DNA from: Adiantum capillus-veneris
Taxonomy: Eukaryota > Streptophyta > Polypodiopsida > Polypodiales > Pteridaceae
Length of the DNA stretch: 64,000 nt
Direction of reading: 5' to 3'
NCBI GenBank assembly: GCA_014529385.2
Contig: CM043953.1
Location: 87,134,342 to 87,198,341, forward strand
Shown: positions 23,343 through 34,310 of the stretch, in pieces
How the letters are laid out: each line of letters starts with the position of its first letter
Position numbering within the stretch: the first letter of the stretch is position 1
The notes under the pieces: generated by a model
What the model was told of the DNA's origin: nothing
The model's database searches: none
The model's input: only the letters and a program-made list of their open reading frames with translations
Made by a program: the position numbers and the translations under genes

Positions 23343-25220
23343 ATGGCAAGTGTAGCATTTCCAACATTTAAAGGAAAGAAGGGGGAGGATTTGGTAACAG
23401 ACTTCCTAGATGACTTTGAAGTAGCATGTGTAGTGAGCAACAAAGATATGGATGAATCTTGGGTTAGAATCTTTAAGCATCTCATGAAGCTAGAAGCTAG
23501 ATCATGGTACAATGCACTTCCACAAGCAACCAAGGATGACTGGGAACCCTTAAAAACCGCTTTTAAGAGGCGCTTTGGGGGAGGTACCACTTCAGAAAAG
23601 TTGTGGGACAAGTTGAGAGATTTGAAGCAGGAGGGTCTTTTAGAATATGCCACCTATGAGTCCAAATTTGTGGATTTGTGGGAATGGTGGGTTAAGTCAC
23701 TGGCAAGGGGGGAAGCCGCACCCGATTTCCTAAAAAAAGATCGGTTCACTCATGGCTTATGGCCGCTTCTCAAGGAGAAGGTGAAAGGTAGATTCCCGGC
23801 TACGTACGAGTTAGCCGTTGAGATTGCTCGCCTTAAGGACAAGAAGATGCGAATGAAAGCCAAAGAAACCGAGTCAACAGAAGTAGGAACATCGCGTCGA
23901 CCAGCAACTACGACAACCACCATACCACCACCACCGGCTCTTGGGGTAAGAGATGACCAACAAGATATGTTGGCCCATATTACTGATCAACTGCAGAATT
24001 TTTCTGTCCACTTAATACAGCAAGGGAGGAGTCGAGAAAGAGATCAAGACCCTGAAAGAGCACGACGACAAAATAGGGAGTATCATTGCTACAACTGCGG
24101 AGAAGACGGTCATGGTATGTACTACTGTCCCAAACCACAACAAAACTATAATAGAGGAGGTAGGAGGAACCAATTGTCACCCCCTAGAGAAAGAACACCC
24201 CCACCCCGAGCACCACCCCCACCAACACAAATTCTACGTCCACCCCAGACACCACTACAAGCATCCATCCCACCTCTTCCACCAGCCCCACCACCTGATC
24301 GCCCTGTAAACATCATAAGGCTAGAAGAGAAAGGAAAAGCCGTAGTAGTGAATCCACCCAGAGCAAAGGAGAGGGACAAGGGTAAGGAGAAGGTAACCTT
24401 TTTAGAACCACTTGAAGCCATGACTGTGAAAAGAGCTAGGAGGGAGAAAGCTACACAATCAGATGATGAGAGAAGCATGAGAGGAGAAACTAGCAAGAGG
24501 CCATCCAGGCCACGACGGAAATTGGGCATCACCGACTTCCAGCTAGGGGAAAGTTCTAAGCCCTATGATCTAACATTGGATGTGGCAGAGCAAGGACCGA
24601 AGATTACATGGCCACAGTTGCTACATCTTGTACCTAAAGTAAGGCAACAATGGTCTAAAATGGTAAGTACAAGACGCTCCAAAACAAAGGTAGCCGGAGC
24701 AATTTCGGGATGCAACATGGATGACATCCTTCCAATTGTCGACGTAAACATAAAAGGAAAGAGGGTTGGAAACACCTACATTGATGGAGGTGCACAAATC
24801 TGTGTAATGAACGAAGCTATGATGCTTCGATTAGGGCTCGAGGTTGACAGGCCTTCTCCATGCAAGGCAAAGATGGCAAACAACGCAAAAGTAAAGTGTG
24901 TGGGTGTGGTAAGTTCCGTGAAAATCAAAGCTTTCAACACTGAGGTAGAGGTAGATGTTTTTGTAATGCCTACTAAGGGGGAGGGCTATCCACTAATTTT
25001 GGGAAGGCCATGGTTGATGGCCATGAAGGCAAAACAGGACTGGGGTACTGGCCTTCTATGCATGACCGGTAAGAAAGGGGAGACAATCTACTACGACATG
25101 AGGATTGGCAAGCAGAAGCAAATGAATCTGGAAACATCGGCAGATGAAACCACTAGCGAATCTTCCAATCTGAGGAGGAGACCACATCCACCGATGAAAG
25201 TGACAGTTCCATTGATGTGA
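23343..25220 (+). CDS. Inner element gag-protease
   Basis: Intact frame of about 625 codons. I start it at ATG 23343 (MASVAFPTFKGKKGEDLVTD) rather than the in-frame ATG at 23313, because the retrotransposon gag signature begins there. The capsid-type region runs to about 23850 (LEARSWYNALPQATKDDW, LKTAFKRRFGG). One CCHC knuckle lies at about 24085-24128 (CYNCGEDGHGMYYC), followed by a Pro-rich hinge (24180-24310). The retropepsin domain has YIDGGAQICVMNE at about 24777 (D-G-G instead of D-S/T-G) and PLILGRPWL near 24990. Gag builds the particle and the protease processes the polyprotein. The stop at 25218 overlaps the start of the pol frame by four bases, so pol expression would need a -1 frameshift or re-initiation. 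Confidence 0.85.
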   Translation: MASVAFPTFKGKKGEDLVTDFLDDFEVACVVSNKDMDESWVRIFKHLMKLEARSWYNALPQATKDDWEPLKTAFKRRFGGGTTSEKLWDKLRDLKQEGLLEYATYESKFVDLWEWWVKSLARGEAAPDFLKKDRFTHGLWPLLKEKVKGRFPATYELAVEIARLKDKKMRMKAKETESTEVGTSRRPATTTTTIPPPPALGVRDDQQDMLAHITDQLQNFSVHLIQQGRSRERDQDPERARRQNREYHCYNCGEDGHGMYYCPKPQQNYNRGGRRNQLSPPRERTPPPRAPPPPTQILRPPQTPLQASIPPLPPAPPPDRPVNIIRLEEKGKAVVVNPPRAKERDKGKEKVTFLEPLEAMTVKRARREKATQSDDERSMRGETSKRPSRPRRKLGITDFQLGESSKPYDLTLDVAEQGPKITWPQLLHLVPKVRQQWSKMVSTRRSKTKVAGAISGCNMDDILPIVDVNIKGKRVGNTYIDGGAQICVMNEAMMLRLGLEVDRPSPCKAKMANNAKVKCVGVVSSVKIKAFNTEVEVDVFVMPTKGEGYPLILGRPWLMAMKAKQDWGTGLLCMTGKKGETIYYDMRIGKQKQMNLETSADETTSESSNLRRRPHPPMKVTVPLM

Positions 25221-28200
25221 TGGGTATCATTATGAAGGATCCACAAAGGGTAAGCACAACTGGTGATCCATCACCAAAAGGGCAACCCAATGAAGAGGAG
25301 AGCAAATCACTTAGCCTAGGAGGAAGTAGGTTGAAGGGTATGTTGTCTACGGAATTAACACTTGAGGAGAAAGATAGTTTTTTGCAAATGTTGATGGGAT
25401 TTCCTAACCTATTCATTGACAACTATGAAAGAATCACAGGCATTACAATGGTGGAACATCATATTAAGCTGAAGGAAGGGGTAAAACCAGTTGTGCAAAA
25501 GCTACGACGACTGGGGGTCATACAAGAAAAGGCACTCTTGGCCGAGGTAAGGAAACTGCTGGAGGCGGGATTCATCTATCCTGTAGAAAACTCAGAATGG
25601 GTGTCACCTGTAGTGGTGACGCCTAAAAAGAATGGTAAGTGGAGGGTCTGTGTTGACTACAAACCACTAAATGCAGCTACAAAGAGAGACCACTTTCCTC
25701 TCCCTTTCTTGGATGAAATTCTGAATGAAGTAGCGGGTTTTGAATGCTATACCGTCTGTGATGGTTATTCTGGATACTTTCAAATACGCATAGCCTTGGA
25801 AGATCAGCTAAAAACCACTTTTATCACGCCATGGGGTTGTTTTGCATACAGGGTTATGCCATTTGGTCTCACAAATGCACCTGCCACATTCCAAAGATAT
25901 GTCACATATGTTTTTCAACCGTTATTTGGAACATCCATAAGAGTGTTCATTGATGATTTTTGTATATATAGCTCCCGTATTTCACATTTAGAAAAGGTAA
26001 CTGAAGGTTTGGCCAGGTTGCAGAGCCTAGGTGGGCAATTAAATGTGGATAAATGTCACATTGGGGAGAGTAAAGTCATTCTACTAGGCCATGAAATTTC
26101 AGCAAGAGGTATCAACGTCGACCCAAGTAAGGTGTCCGCACTCATAGCCCTACCTTCACCAACGACCGCACGTCAACTGGTCTCTTTTCTACAAAAGGTG
26201 AGGTACTTAAGTAGATTCATACATCTACTATCATAACTTGTTCTACCACTGCAACAACTCACTCAAAGATCAACTTTCACTTGGGATGAGGAAAGTGAAC
26301 ATCACTACAACAAGGTAAAGGAGATCTTAGCCACTCTGCCAACTATCTCACCACCTAAGTGGGATGAAAAATTCTATGTCACCTCAAGTGTTGGTGATGA
26401 CTCATTGGGGTCTGTGCTACTCCAAAAGGATACAACGACATCTTTCATGAGGCCAATCTACTTCTCTAGTCGAATGATGACAGCAGGAGAGAGAGGTTTC
26501 ACCCATGTGGAACACTTAGTCCTAGCTCTTAGATTTGCAACTACAAAGTTTAGGTCATATTTGCTGCCTAAGCAATTTGTGATTCTAACCACGGATGAAA
26601 TATTTCCCTATGTTGTACAACACATGGATGTGTCTGCTAGAATTACTAAATGGCTAGTTCGTCTGCAAGAGTTTGACTACACAGTACAGGTAGAAAGCAC
26701 AACAAGGGCAAGTTTGGGGGGACTCATGACCTACCAAGTCTTTGAAGGGAAGGAGAAGCAATCTAAGGGAGGAGAAGTCCGATTACCTCCAGTACCACCA
26801 ATGGTAGAAGGAGCATACTCTCTCTACTTTGATGGAGCCTACAAGCGAGCGTCCGACAAAGCAGCTGCAGGCATAGTGGTCTTTGATGACAAAGGGACAA
26901 AGGTATTTTCGTTGGGCCAATTGTTAGATTCACATTCTAACAATGAAGCTGAGTATGCAGCACTAACCAAGGGTCTACAATGGTGCATCTCACAAGGTGT
27001 ACAACGCCTTAATGTATTTGGGGATGCTCTACTTCTGGTAAGGCAAGTAAATGGAGCATGGACATGCAAGAATCCTAGTTTAAGGACTCACTTAAGTGGT
27101 GTAAAAACCTTGTTGGGTAAGTTTGAAGAAGTTCAAATACACCATATCCCAAGGGCTCAAAACCAAGAAGCAGATGCCCTAGCAAGTGAAAGACAACAGG
27201 AAGTGGTGGTTGGAGCAATAAAGCTAAAGCTCCCTCTATTTCAAGGCAGTGATGCCTTGCCTGACATCATGCATTTTTTGGAAACAGAAGAATGCCCATC
27301 ATATTTAACAAAGGGACAGAAGCAATGGCTGACGCGGAAGGCCACAAGGTATCGACTCATCAATGACGGTTTGTACTATAAGGGTAAGGACCAAATACTC
27401 AGGAAGGTCCCTCTCTCTCAGGAAATCACGGGAGTAATTGCTAGTTGTCACAACGGGGTTTGTGGTGGTCACTTTGCCCTAGACATAACAAGTAGGAAAA
27501 TCTTGCAGGCAGGCTTCATATGGCCTAGCCTCAACCGTGATGTACACCACTAGTGCAAAACGTGTAAGTTGTGTCAAAAGGCCGGCACTAGGTCACTTAT
27601 GCATGAACCACAGACACCTATTCTCTCATATGGCCCATTTGAAAAATGGGGTATCGATGCCATTGGGCCATTACCTAGGGCCAACTCAGGAAAATTCTAC
27701 ATTATCATGGGGGTCGACTACATGACTAGATGGGCAGAGGCTACAGCCACCACTAGAATCACAGCGGTAGAGGTAGCTAAATTTATCTACGAGCACATAT
27801 GCTGTAGGTTTGGCACACCTTTAGAGATCATCTCTGATAGAGGGCCAGGTTTCAGAGCAGACTTGGTAGGAGAATTAATGCAGAAACTGGGCATTACAAG
27901 GAGGCACTCTTCACCATATTACCCTCAATGTAATGGCTTAGTTGAAAAGGTAAATGGAATGGTTTCTAAAATTATTACCAAGCAGGTAAACAATCATCCT
28001 GGAGACTGGGATAAATATCTACTACCAGCTTTATGGGCCTACAGAACTTCATTTCGTACATCCTTGGGATTCACACCGTATCATCTAGTATTTGGTAAGG
28101 AAGCAATCTTGCCCATTGAAGTGCAACTACAAAGTCTTAGAGTAATGGCAAGCCAGCTTCAACAGCCCAACATGCATTTGAGAGATCACATCATCAACTT

Positions 28201-28594
28201 GGAAAGACTGCAGCTGGACAGAAAAGAAGCAATAAATTATTATGTAGCACAAGCAGAGCATAGACGGCTTAGCTTTAACGAGCATCTCCGGAAAAAAGAA
28301 TTGAAGAAAGGAATGTTGGTGCTCCGCTACGACAATCGCTTCGACACGCGCAAGGATAAGAAACTCCCACTCTGATGGGAAGGTCCTTTCATCGTCAGGA
28401 AAAAGTATGCCAATGAAAGCTACCAGCTTATGGAGGCTGATGGAAAACTTCATAAAACCAGGGTAAATGGTTGGCGACTTAAACCTTATTTTCTTCGATT
28501 TGACCAGGCTCCACCTATTGACATTCCAGATGAGAACACACCATCAGCCGCCACCTCCGATGATAATGATCAAACAGATGAGCTAGAGACATGA
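25217..28594 (+). pseudogene. Inner element pol: RT, RNase H, archaeal-type RNase H, integrase
   Basis: One continuous frame broken only by stops at 26234 (TAA), 27551 (TAG) and 28373 (TGA). [38 protein letters not shown] and VFIDDFCIYS (about 25943). The first RNase H covers about 26370-26740 (FTHVEHLVLALRFATTKFRS). The second, archaeal-type RNase H covers about 26820-27200, with YFDGAYKRA, NNEAEYAALTKGLQ, VFGDALLLVRQV and HIPRAQNQEADALA supplying the D-E-D-H-D set. Integrase: HNGVCGGHFALD with CKTCKLCQK, then WGIDAIGPLPRANSG, EIISDRGPGF and GLVEKVNGMVSK (D, D, E). A C-terminal WEGPFIVRKKY segment follows the third stop, to 28594. Every stop fits a single C-to-T or G-to-A change from a coding triplet. 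Confidence 0.88.
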
Positions 28595-28606
28595 ATGCCT
28601 CTAGCC

Positions 28607-28622
28607 AAAAGGGGAGGGCTAA
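28607..28622 (+). other. Polypurine tract, inner element
   Basis: AAAAGGGGAGGGCTAA directly precedes the right LTR (TGATGGGGGC), the expected position for the plus-strand primer. Confidence 0.75.
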
Positions 28623-30178
28623 TGATGGGGGCTTTTCACAAGCCAAGCTCCCATACCCCTCTTCTCTCGTCCCCACCCCATGAAAACTCCCTCTTAGGGA
28701 GGGAGTGATAAAAGGCATTGGAAAAAGTAAGAAAAAAATAAAGTATGATTATGTAAATATATAAGAAAGGTAAAATAGGCCACCTCATGCCTGCGGGGTA
28801 GCCCATCCCCACCTTGCCTCCTTTTTCTTCACGGTTGCCCCGCCGTGTGTCCCTTTTCCTCTCCTCCACTCAAAAGGTCAACTCCCTCTCTCTTCCCCTT
28901 GTCCTTTCTCCTTTCTCTCTTCCCTCAAGCTACCCCACCTCTCACCAATAATGCATTCTAACTCACCAATAATGCACCCTAACTCACATGCAACTTACCC
29001 TATCTTCCAAAATAGTATACCCCACCCCCCCTTTCTCTCTCCTATCATATCCCATGACCCAAATACCCCCCTCTCTCTCTAAAGGGCGCCATGTCTCTTG
29101 TCTTGTAGCTAAATAACCTCCCCCACACTCACACACACTCAGTTTCATTGAAAAAGGTGCCCACAGACCCATCCGCACCCGGTGGTTACCTGATTTTTCT
29201 TGTGTTCACACACATCTGCACACAGATGCCCACAGATTCACATCTGAACACACTCCCCTCTCTCCCCTCTTGTAATTACTTTAGTCTCCATGTCACCTCT
29301 CACTTTTTTTCATCAACCCATCTCTCTCTCTTAGTCTCTCTCTCATGAGACTGCTGTTCTGGCACATATACACACAGCCAGACAAGTGGGGCCCACAGTC
29401 ACATGGCCTATGTAGATAATGATTTCTTCATTTCTAAATTCTATAATTTCTTCCCCCTCCTCCCCTATATAAAGAGGGGTCACCATCACACTAAAGACAC
29501 ACACAACATCACCAAAGAACACAGTATGCATTGTGTGTGCCTATTGCACACACACACACCCACACCATCACCATCACCGCAATCACCATGCTTGTCTTGA
29601 GCATGACCTCTACACCCTTGGCTATGGAATATGAAGGGAAACTAAATGAAGGATGATGGCCATAACCCTCGTGCGAGTCTTCGCCATCAACTCCCACCTA
29701 TCCGCCATGTGCTCTACCACTCTCTCCCTTCTCATTCCCCTACCCTATGCTCCCCATTTCATCGCCTTATTCTCTAAATAAAACTTGAGGTTTTGTGAGT
29801 ATGTTTTCTTGCAATGTTTTGCCCATGTGAGGTGTGCGGAATCGCCACCTAATCTTGTGTTTGGAGTGAGCTTGTGTATGTGTGAAGGGTGTGCGGATTC
29901 GCCATCCTTTTGTGGTGCCTAAGTACTAAGCCGCTATACCCCCTCCCTCACTCTCTCTCTCTCTCACTTGATCTCATTCCCTTTCCTCTTCATCATTACT
30001 CCCAAGCACCCATCTCTCTTGGATGAAAACTTTGTTATGGTGGTGTGTTGTTTGCGTCCTAGCCGCTGAAGCTAGGTGGTGCCCCTGTTTGCTTTACCAT
30101 GACAGGCTCGAGGCGCTCCATTCGGTCCCCGGTGTTTTAGAGGCCGTCGGGGGTTCGGGGTTCGCTTTGCTCCCGTCA
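28623..30178 (+). repeat. 3' LTR of inner element
   Basis: 1,556 bp; same termini as the 5' LTR (TGATGGGGG ... CTCCCGTCA) and about 99% alike by eye. The TATA box (about 29465) and AATAAA signal (about 29778) are both preserved. It is followed immediately by the rest of ORF3 of the outer element. Confidence 0.95.
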
Positions 30179-30370
30179 GTAGGCTACTCAGCAGTGGAGC
30201 TGAAGAACAAAGTCACCATGCAGTTTTTGCAAGTACCATATAAAGAGTGAAAGATCAAATACCAAAAGGCACTCAATGCGCTTAAAGACCGCCTTGGTAG
30301 CTATCAACCCGAAGACTACTTCAACCCATAAAGCTGTGTCAAGGGATGACACAGGCAAGGAGGGAAGAAA
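30179..30370 (+). pseudogene. End of outer ORF3 and polypurine tract
   Basis: The frame continues as VGYSAVELKNKVTMQFLQVP, then after a TGA as KALNALKDRLGSYQPEDYF to a TAA at about 30330. It is the C-terminal remnant of ORF3 cut off by the inner element. The stretch GGCAAGGAGGGAAGAAA (30354-30370) sits directly before the right LTR and is the outer polypurine tract. Confidence 0.6.
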
Positions 30371-31289
30371 TGTTAGCAGCAAGCTAACACAGATACCACG
30401 GATACCATTTTTCGGAGTTCTCATTGTAAAAACACTTATTATTTTGATAAATCCGGAATATTGTAAATCTTATTTTTGGAATAAACCTTGTAATTGATGA
30501 GCCGGGGCTACAAGCTTCCAGATTGTATCAACCTGTCATTACCCATCTTTGGTAGAACTCCCAGATTGTTAGTTTGACCACCAAAAACCTTGGATAAGGC
30601 ATTAGCCATTATTTGTAAGTTATTATTAAGTTTTGGATAATGAAATACACAACGTGAGTTAACGGCACTCACTTCTCTCCTTCTTGCGCTTCCTACTCCC
30701 TCCCCAATTGTCACATTGTAGTCATGTTTGTTGCATTGCAACCACAGGTAAGAGCTCTACACATTGACATAAACACATCACAATATTTCATAGCTTTTGG
30801 CATCGACGACCCGCGGCCTAATTTCATCATAAGTAGGAATTTACACTTCAAAATAAAAAACTAAGCATAGGTGGGGTATTGGGGCAGCATTGCTAAGCAT
30901 TTAGGTGCATTCTGAGTAAAAAACGGCTAGGTCAAAAATCCACTGCTATTAATAGTTGCGATTTTGGCGCTTGACCTAAAGTGGGGTTTGAGACCATAAG
31001 CATGTGTGCTTAGGTCTTAAAACTTGTCCTAGAAGTTTCATTACGTTTGGATGTCATTTGATGTTGTAATGAATGTGATTTGTTTGCCGATGAGCGATTG
31101 GCTTTTAGTGATTTCAGTCACTTGAGTATAGTTTGAGTTAGATGTGAGTTGTTAGTTGTTTCCCGAGAGATTAACAACCTCTTGTAGCTTCTATGTACTA
31201 GTCAAGTCAGATTCGTCCCATGGATTGACAATTTAATCGTGGTTATCATTAAATATGCAATAAGATAGGATGGTGAGGTTAGACACTCA
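30371..31289 (+). repeat. 3' LTR of outer element
   Basis: Begins TGTTAGCAGCAAGCTAACAC and parallels 3233-4162 to the shared GTTAGACAC near the end. The final bases (ACTCA) are shorter than in the left copy (GCGTCTCACA), so the exact end is uncertain by a few bases. The TATA box seen in the left LTR is lost. The embedded palindrome-like motif is also degraded (ATTAATAGTTGCGATTTT, 30948-30965). Confidence 0.88.
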
Positions 31290-31683
31290 CTAAACCCTAC
31301 TCTGGATCCATCGTCTAAACCATGTTATACCATTGGTTACATACAAATTATTAACTTGAAGCACACTCATCATCTATGAAGAGATGCTGTCTTCGAGGAC
31401 TATCTTTTGGACGATCATCGTAACGCGGATCCAATTTCATGCGTCTCGGGTAATGCACTTCAAAAAAACAAAATACACACAAAATTTCAATTCAACATAA
31501 CAACCATGGCCCATAAATTCATAAGAAAAAAAACCTACAAGTGGTAATAGCAATTCTTATCCATGAATCATACAATGATTTGGAGGACAACAAAAAGATA
31601 ATCAACCATAAATGTCCACTAACATAACCCAAACAAAAGAAAAACACTATGAATGTCTTTGGGGTAAGTTGAGAATGGGAGTC
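31290..31683. other. No recognisable gene
   Basis: Sequence to the right of the outer element. No gene, repeat or motif recognised. Confidence 0.4.
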
Positions 31684-32125
31684 TCACAAATCATCAAAAG
31701 GGTTCCCACCCAGGGGTCGGTCTCCATCGTCCACCACATCTATGGATGTGGTCGCATCCTCTCTCCCTCGCTTCCTTGGTCGAAGCAAGGGCTGCAAGCA
31801 AGTGGAAACAAGTGCATTGTCAAAATCTAGAGATGCACATGCACGACCAGAGACCAAATAACCTATCAAAACAGGAGCCATCCCACATCCAAACTCAAGG
31901 CATAACCCCCTAGGGTGACACAAAAACTCAATAAAACATGCCACAAAAGTATGGCTCTTCTGTGCAGACGCTCTCCATTGCAATCTCGAATCCATAAGGA
32001 CCTGAATCTAGAAAATAGTGGTGCATAGTGCTATCCATGGCACTCATCCCTAGTGCATGAAACAAAGAAGCACTCTCTACAATGTAAAGTGGTGGGGGTG
32101 GTCCATGTCTGTGGACCAAGAACAT
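31684..32125 (-). pseudogene. Minus-strand coding remnant with methyltransferase-like glycine motif
   Basis: Two overlapping minus-strand frames (32125-31928 and 31995-31684) appear to be one coding stretch with a frameshift near 31950. The second contains LCLEFGCGMAPVLIGYLVSG followed by ACASLDFDN. An E-x-G-x-G motif with an acidic residue at the end of the next strand, about 20 residues on, resembles motif I/II of class I S-adenosylmethionine methyltransferases. The C terminus is basic then acidic (LLRPRKRGRED, then GGNPFDDL) and ends at 31684. I cannot place it in a family. The motif may be coincidental. It lies on the same strand as, and downstream of, the exon-like segments at 33.0-34.3 kb and may belong to the same gene. 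Confidence 0.35.
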
Positions 32126-32996
32126 GATAGAAGTGTCGCACTACAAGGAAACAAAAGATCAATTTCAAAAACTACACATTGATGCTTGCTTACCATAAAA
32201 TAATAAATAGAGGGATCACCTCATGTCGTTCACCGGATGACTCTACATATTGATAAGGTGCATGATGCAAAACCACCACACGTTGATGAATATTCAACTC
32301 CGATGCCCCGCAAAATCACTCAACCCAAAAGATTGTGTCTCCTACAAGCACAAAATCCATCAACGATTGAAATTGAACATATTAATGACAATATCAATAT
32401 CCAGGACCGGTTTTTTTACCTGCAAGAGGCACCATCACAAGTAGCCACCCTGAGTCCTCCAAGGTACTATTGCTCAAATGAGTAGTTGATCGTACATGAT
32501 CCTCTTTACATGTGTCCCATGGCGGTTGAGGTGATGGTGAATGTAGAAAACCTCCAAAAGTCAAGTCAACAAAGATAAAGTCAGCTGCCCATGACACTTA
32601 TCTACCACTCCTCCGATATGTAATCTCTGTAGATCGAGCTCTAGACATATGCTCGTGTACAGGAATCCATGATCTAGACTTTATGCAATTCTCTCTCTCT
32701 AGCAAGGACATGGCCTCTATCCATGTCGATCCACCAAGGGAAATGCTCAAGCTCCCACTGCGAGAGCTGATGCATGGTCGGTGGATACATGCATCCCTCA
32801 CCACTCTCAATGTGTGTCCAATAACGTGCAAGCACACATATCACAGCAATGTGATGCATAATCAATAGGTGAGAAAAGTATCTACAAAAGCCAACAAATA
32901 CTTATTCTAAACTCAAACAAGAATCCATATGCGATATTAGTTAAAGCACATATTATGATACAAAAACAGTAAAATCATTATCTACCTGTAAACTAG
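32126..32996. other. No recognisable gene
   Basis: Overlapping short frames on both strands (for example 32598-32837 minus and 32683-32868 plus), none with a recognisable motif. It could contain an intron or further decayed exons of the minus-strand gene. Confidence 0.35.
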
Positions 32997-34310
32997 TCAC
33001 TGAGAAGCCATGCGGCAATAGTCAATCCTCTTTAAGGCTTGCAACTCCACGTCCTTCGTTTTGTTTTCCAAAGCCACCTCTAGAGGTATTAAGAATTTTC
33101 TTCCCTCCACCACAATCTTTGTGTAGAACATATCCATGGTGCATGAGGGAGGAATATCAATCCCTCTAGGCACATCCACATAGTCCACAAGAAGATTCTT
33201 AGATTTTTCTAAGATCCTTTGCAAAGCTCCCTCCCGTTTAAGCCACCTTTTGATCAAGCATGAAAAAGAAAAATCAAACTTCTTACTAACATTCACAAGT
33301 TCAATCAGAAATCATTTGCATCAAGATGCTCACCCTCGAAACTTGTGGTCTCCTTTCACCATGCAAAAGCAGCACAAGTGATCTTGCTTGCCTCTAGTAA
33401 GGACACCCATAAGTTTCTATTTTCTATGGAAGCATCATGTAGAGAAATCAAGTTCAGTTTCTCTAGAGTGGCCCGACTATCTTCCCCCCATTGAATGCTC
33501 ATCACACGATCAAATCAATCCTTCCCTAGACTTGGATCAACAATGTTAAGAATCTACCAAACAAGATCATTAGTCAATTAAAAATTTCATCTTATTATGT
33601 ATCAAAGATAACACCAAGAGATGGTTATATACCTTCCCTACAAGATCTCAATAATTATAATAAAGATCATTCATGATCTTAGTCTCTTCTTTTTTCAAGT
33701 CCTCTTTAGAAAGCAATGATTTCTTGCTCTCTAGCTTAGTGTGTAGTTCTTTGACGTTTGAACCCTCAAAATAAACTAATACTCAAAATAAAAAGGTCTA
33801 AATAAAGCATACAATAAAAAGATCCAATGTCATACACACTTACATAAGAAAGAAGCCTAGCGAGATATCTTTGTGTAAGAGGATGTCATGGCTTCTCTCT
33901 CTTTGTAGTTCTCTTGCACAGAGTGTCAATCAATTTTTTATCATTCTCCGGTAATGCATGAAGGTAATCTTCATGATCCAAAGAGAAAATGTTTGCACAA
34001 TTTACCAACTCATCTCGTAGATGAGAAGATACTAAAGCATTGGGTGTTCATACTGATGAAAGTATTAATAAGTTAATCAACTTCAATCATATAAAGTTTA
34101 CCTACAAACAAGAGTAAAGCCTCACTCACAAATTCATGCGTTGCAAGCTCGTCAATAATGCTATATCAAAAACCTTTGTGGGGTCGATGATAGGACCTCG
34201 ATGACATTGATGCTATTGAGCTCACCTGATCACTGCATATAGGATCAAGAGACATAGCCTCTTTCCCCTTTCGACGAGAACATCTCCCAATTACAGGACT
34301 ACACAAAAAA
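32997..34310 (-). pseudogene. Unrecognised spliced gene (degenerate), minus strand
   Basis: Exon-like minus-strand blocks with splice-like borders. From the 5' side: about 34230-34120 (IIDPTKVFDIALLTSLQRMN, then GTGAGT); about 34070-33845 (SSHLRDELVNCANIFSLDHE, ending before GTAAGT); about 33760-33610 (KELHTKLESKKSLLSKEDLK, then GTATAT); about 33552-33340 (after TTTGGTAG: MSIQWGEDSRATLEKLNLIS, then GTGAGC); about 33245-33003 (after ATCAAAAG: GALQRILEKSKNLLVDYVDV and VVEGRKFLIPLEVALENKTK). Several blocks contain an in-frame TGA. The segments read like ordinary soluble protein, and I do not recognise the family. Retroelement motifs are absent. It may be a decayed host gene or the coding part of an unlisted DNA transposon. 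Splice sites are inferred from GT/AG context only. Confidence 0.4.

Larger units (their letters stand above)
20936..30178 (+). mobile_element. Inner Ty3/gypsy element of the dual-RNase-H (Tat) type
   Basis: A 9,243-bp element with two 1.55-kb LTRs that look about 99% identical (about 16-18 substitutions plus a few indels by eye), a primer-binding site, gag-protease, pol and a polypurine tract. Pol carries a normal gypsy RNase H followed by a second, archaeal-type RNase H, the recognised signature of the Tat clade. It is inserted in ORF3 of the outer element, in the same orientation. The flanks TGTAT and GTAGG share only GTA, so the target duplication is imperfect. High LTR identity indicates a recent insertion, yet pol has three in-frame stops. 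Confidence 0.93.
3233..31289 (+). mobile_element. Outer giant Ty3/gypsy LTR retrotransposon with nested insertion
   Basis: Direct repeats of about 0.92 kb bound this interval. The left one is followed by a primer-binding site and the right one is preceded by a purine tract. Inside, in order: leader with palindromic repeats, gag with two zinc knuckles, protease, RT, RNase H, integrase (the RT before integrase order marks Ty3/gypsy), a second retropepsin-like domain, a second palindromic array, and a coiled-coil ORF. A second element (20936-30178) is nested in the last ORF. Without it the element is about 18.8 kb, very long for gypsy. Many stops and frameshifts show it is dead. No target duplication is visible (left flank GTACT, right flank CTAAA). 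It probably belongs to the Athila/Tat (OTA) branch, but no second RNase H was seen, so the clade is uncertain. Confidence 0.85.

Noticed and set aside
24146-24532. Gly/Pro-rich minus-strand ORF inside inner gag
   Set aside because: It mirrors the proline-rich hinge of the real gag frame on the plus strand.
28636-29697. Long minus- and plus-strand frames in the inner LTRs (also 20949-21996)
   Set aside because: They occur in both LTR copies, lack motifs and arise from low-complexity pyrimidine/purine sequence.
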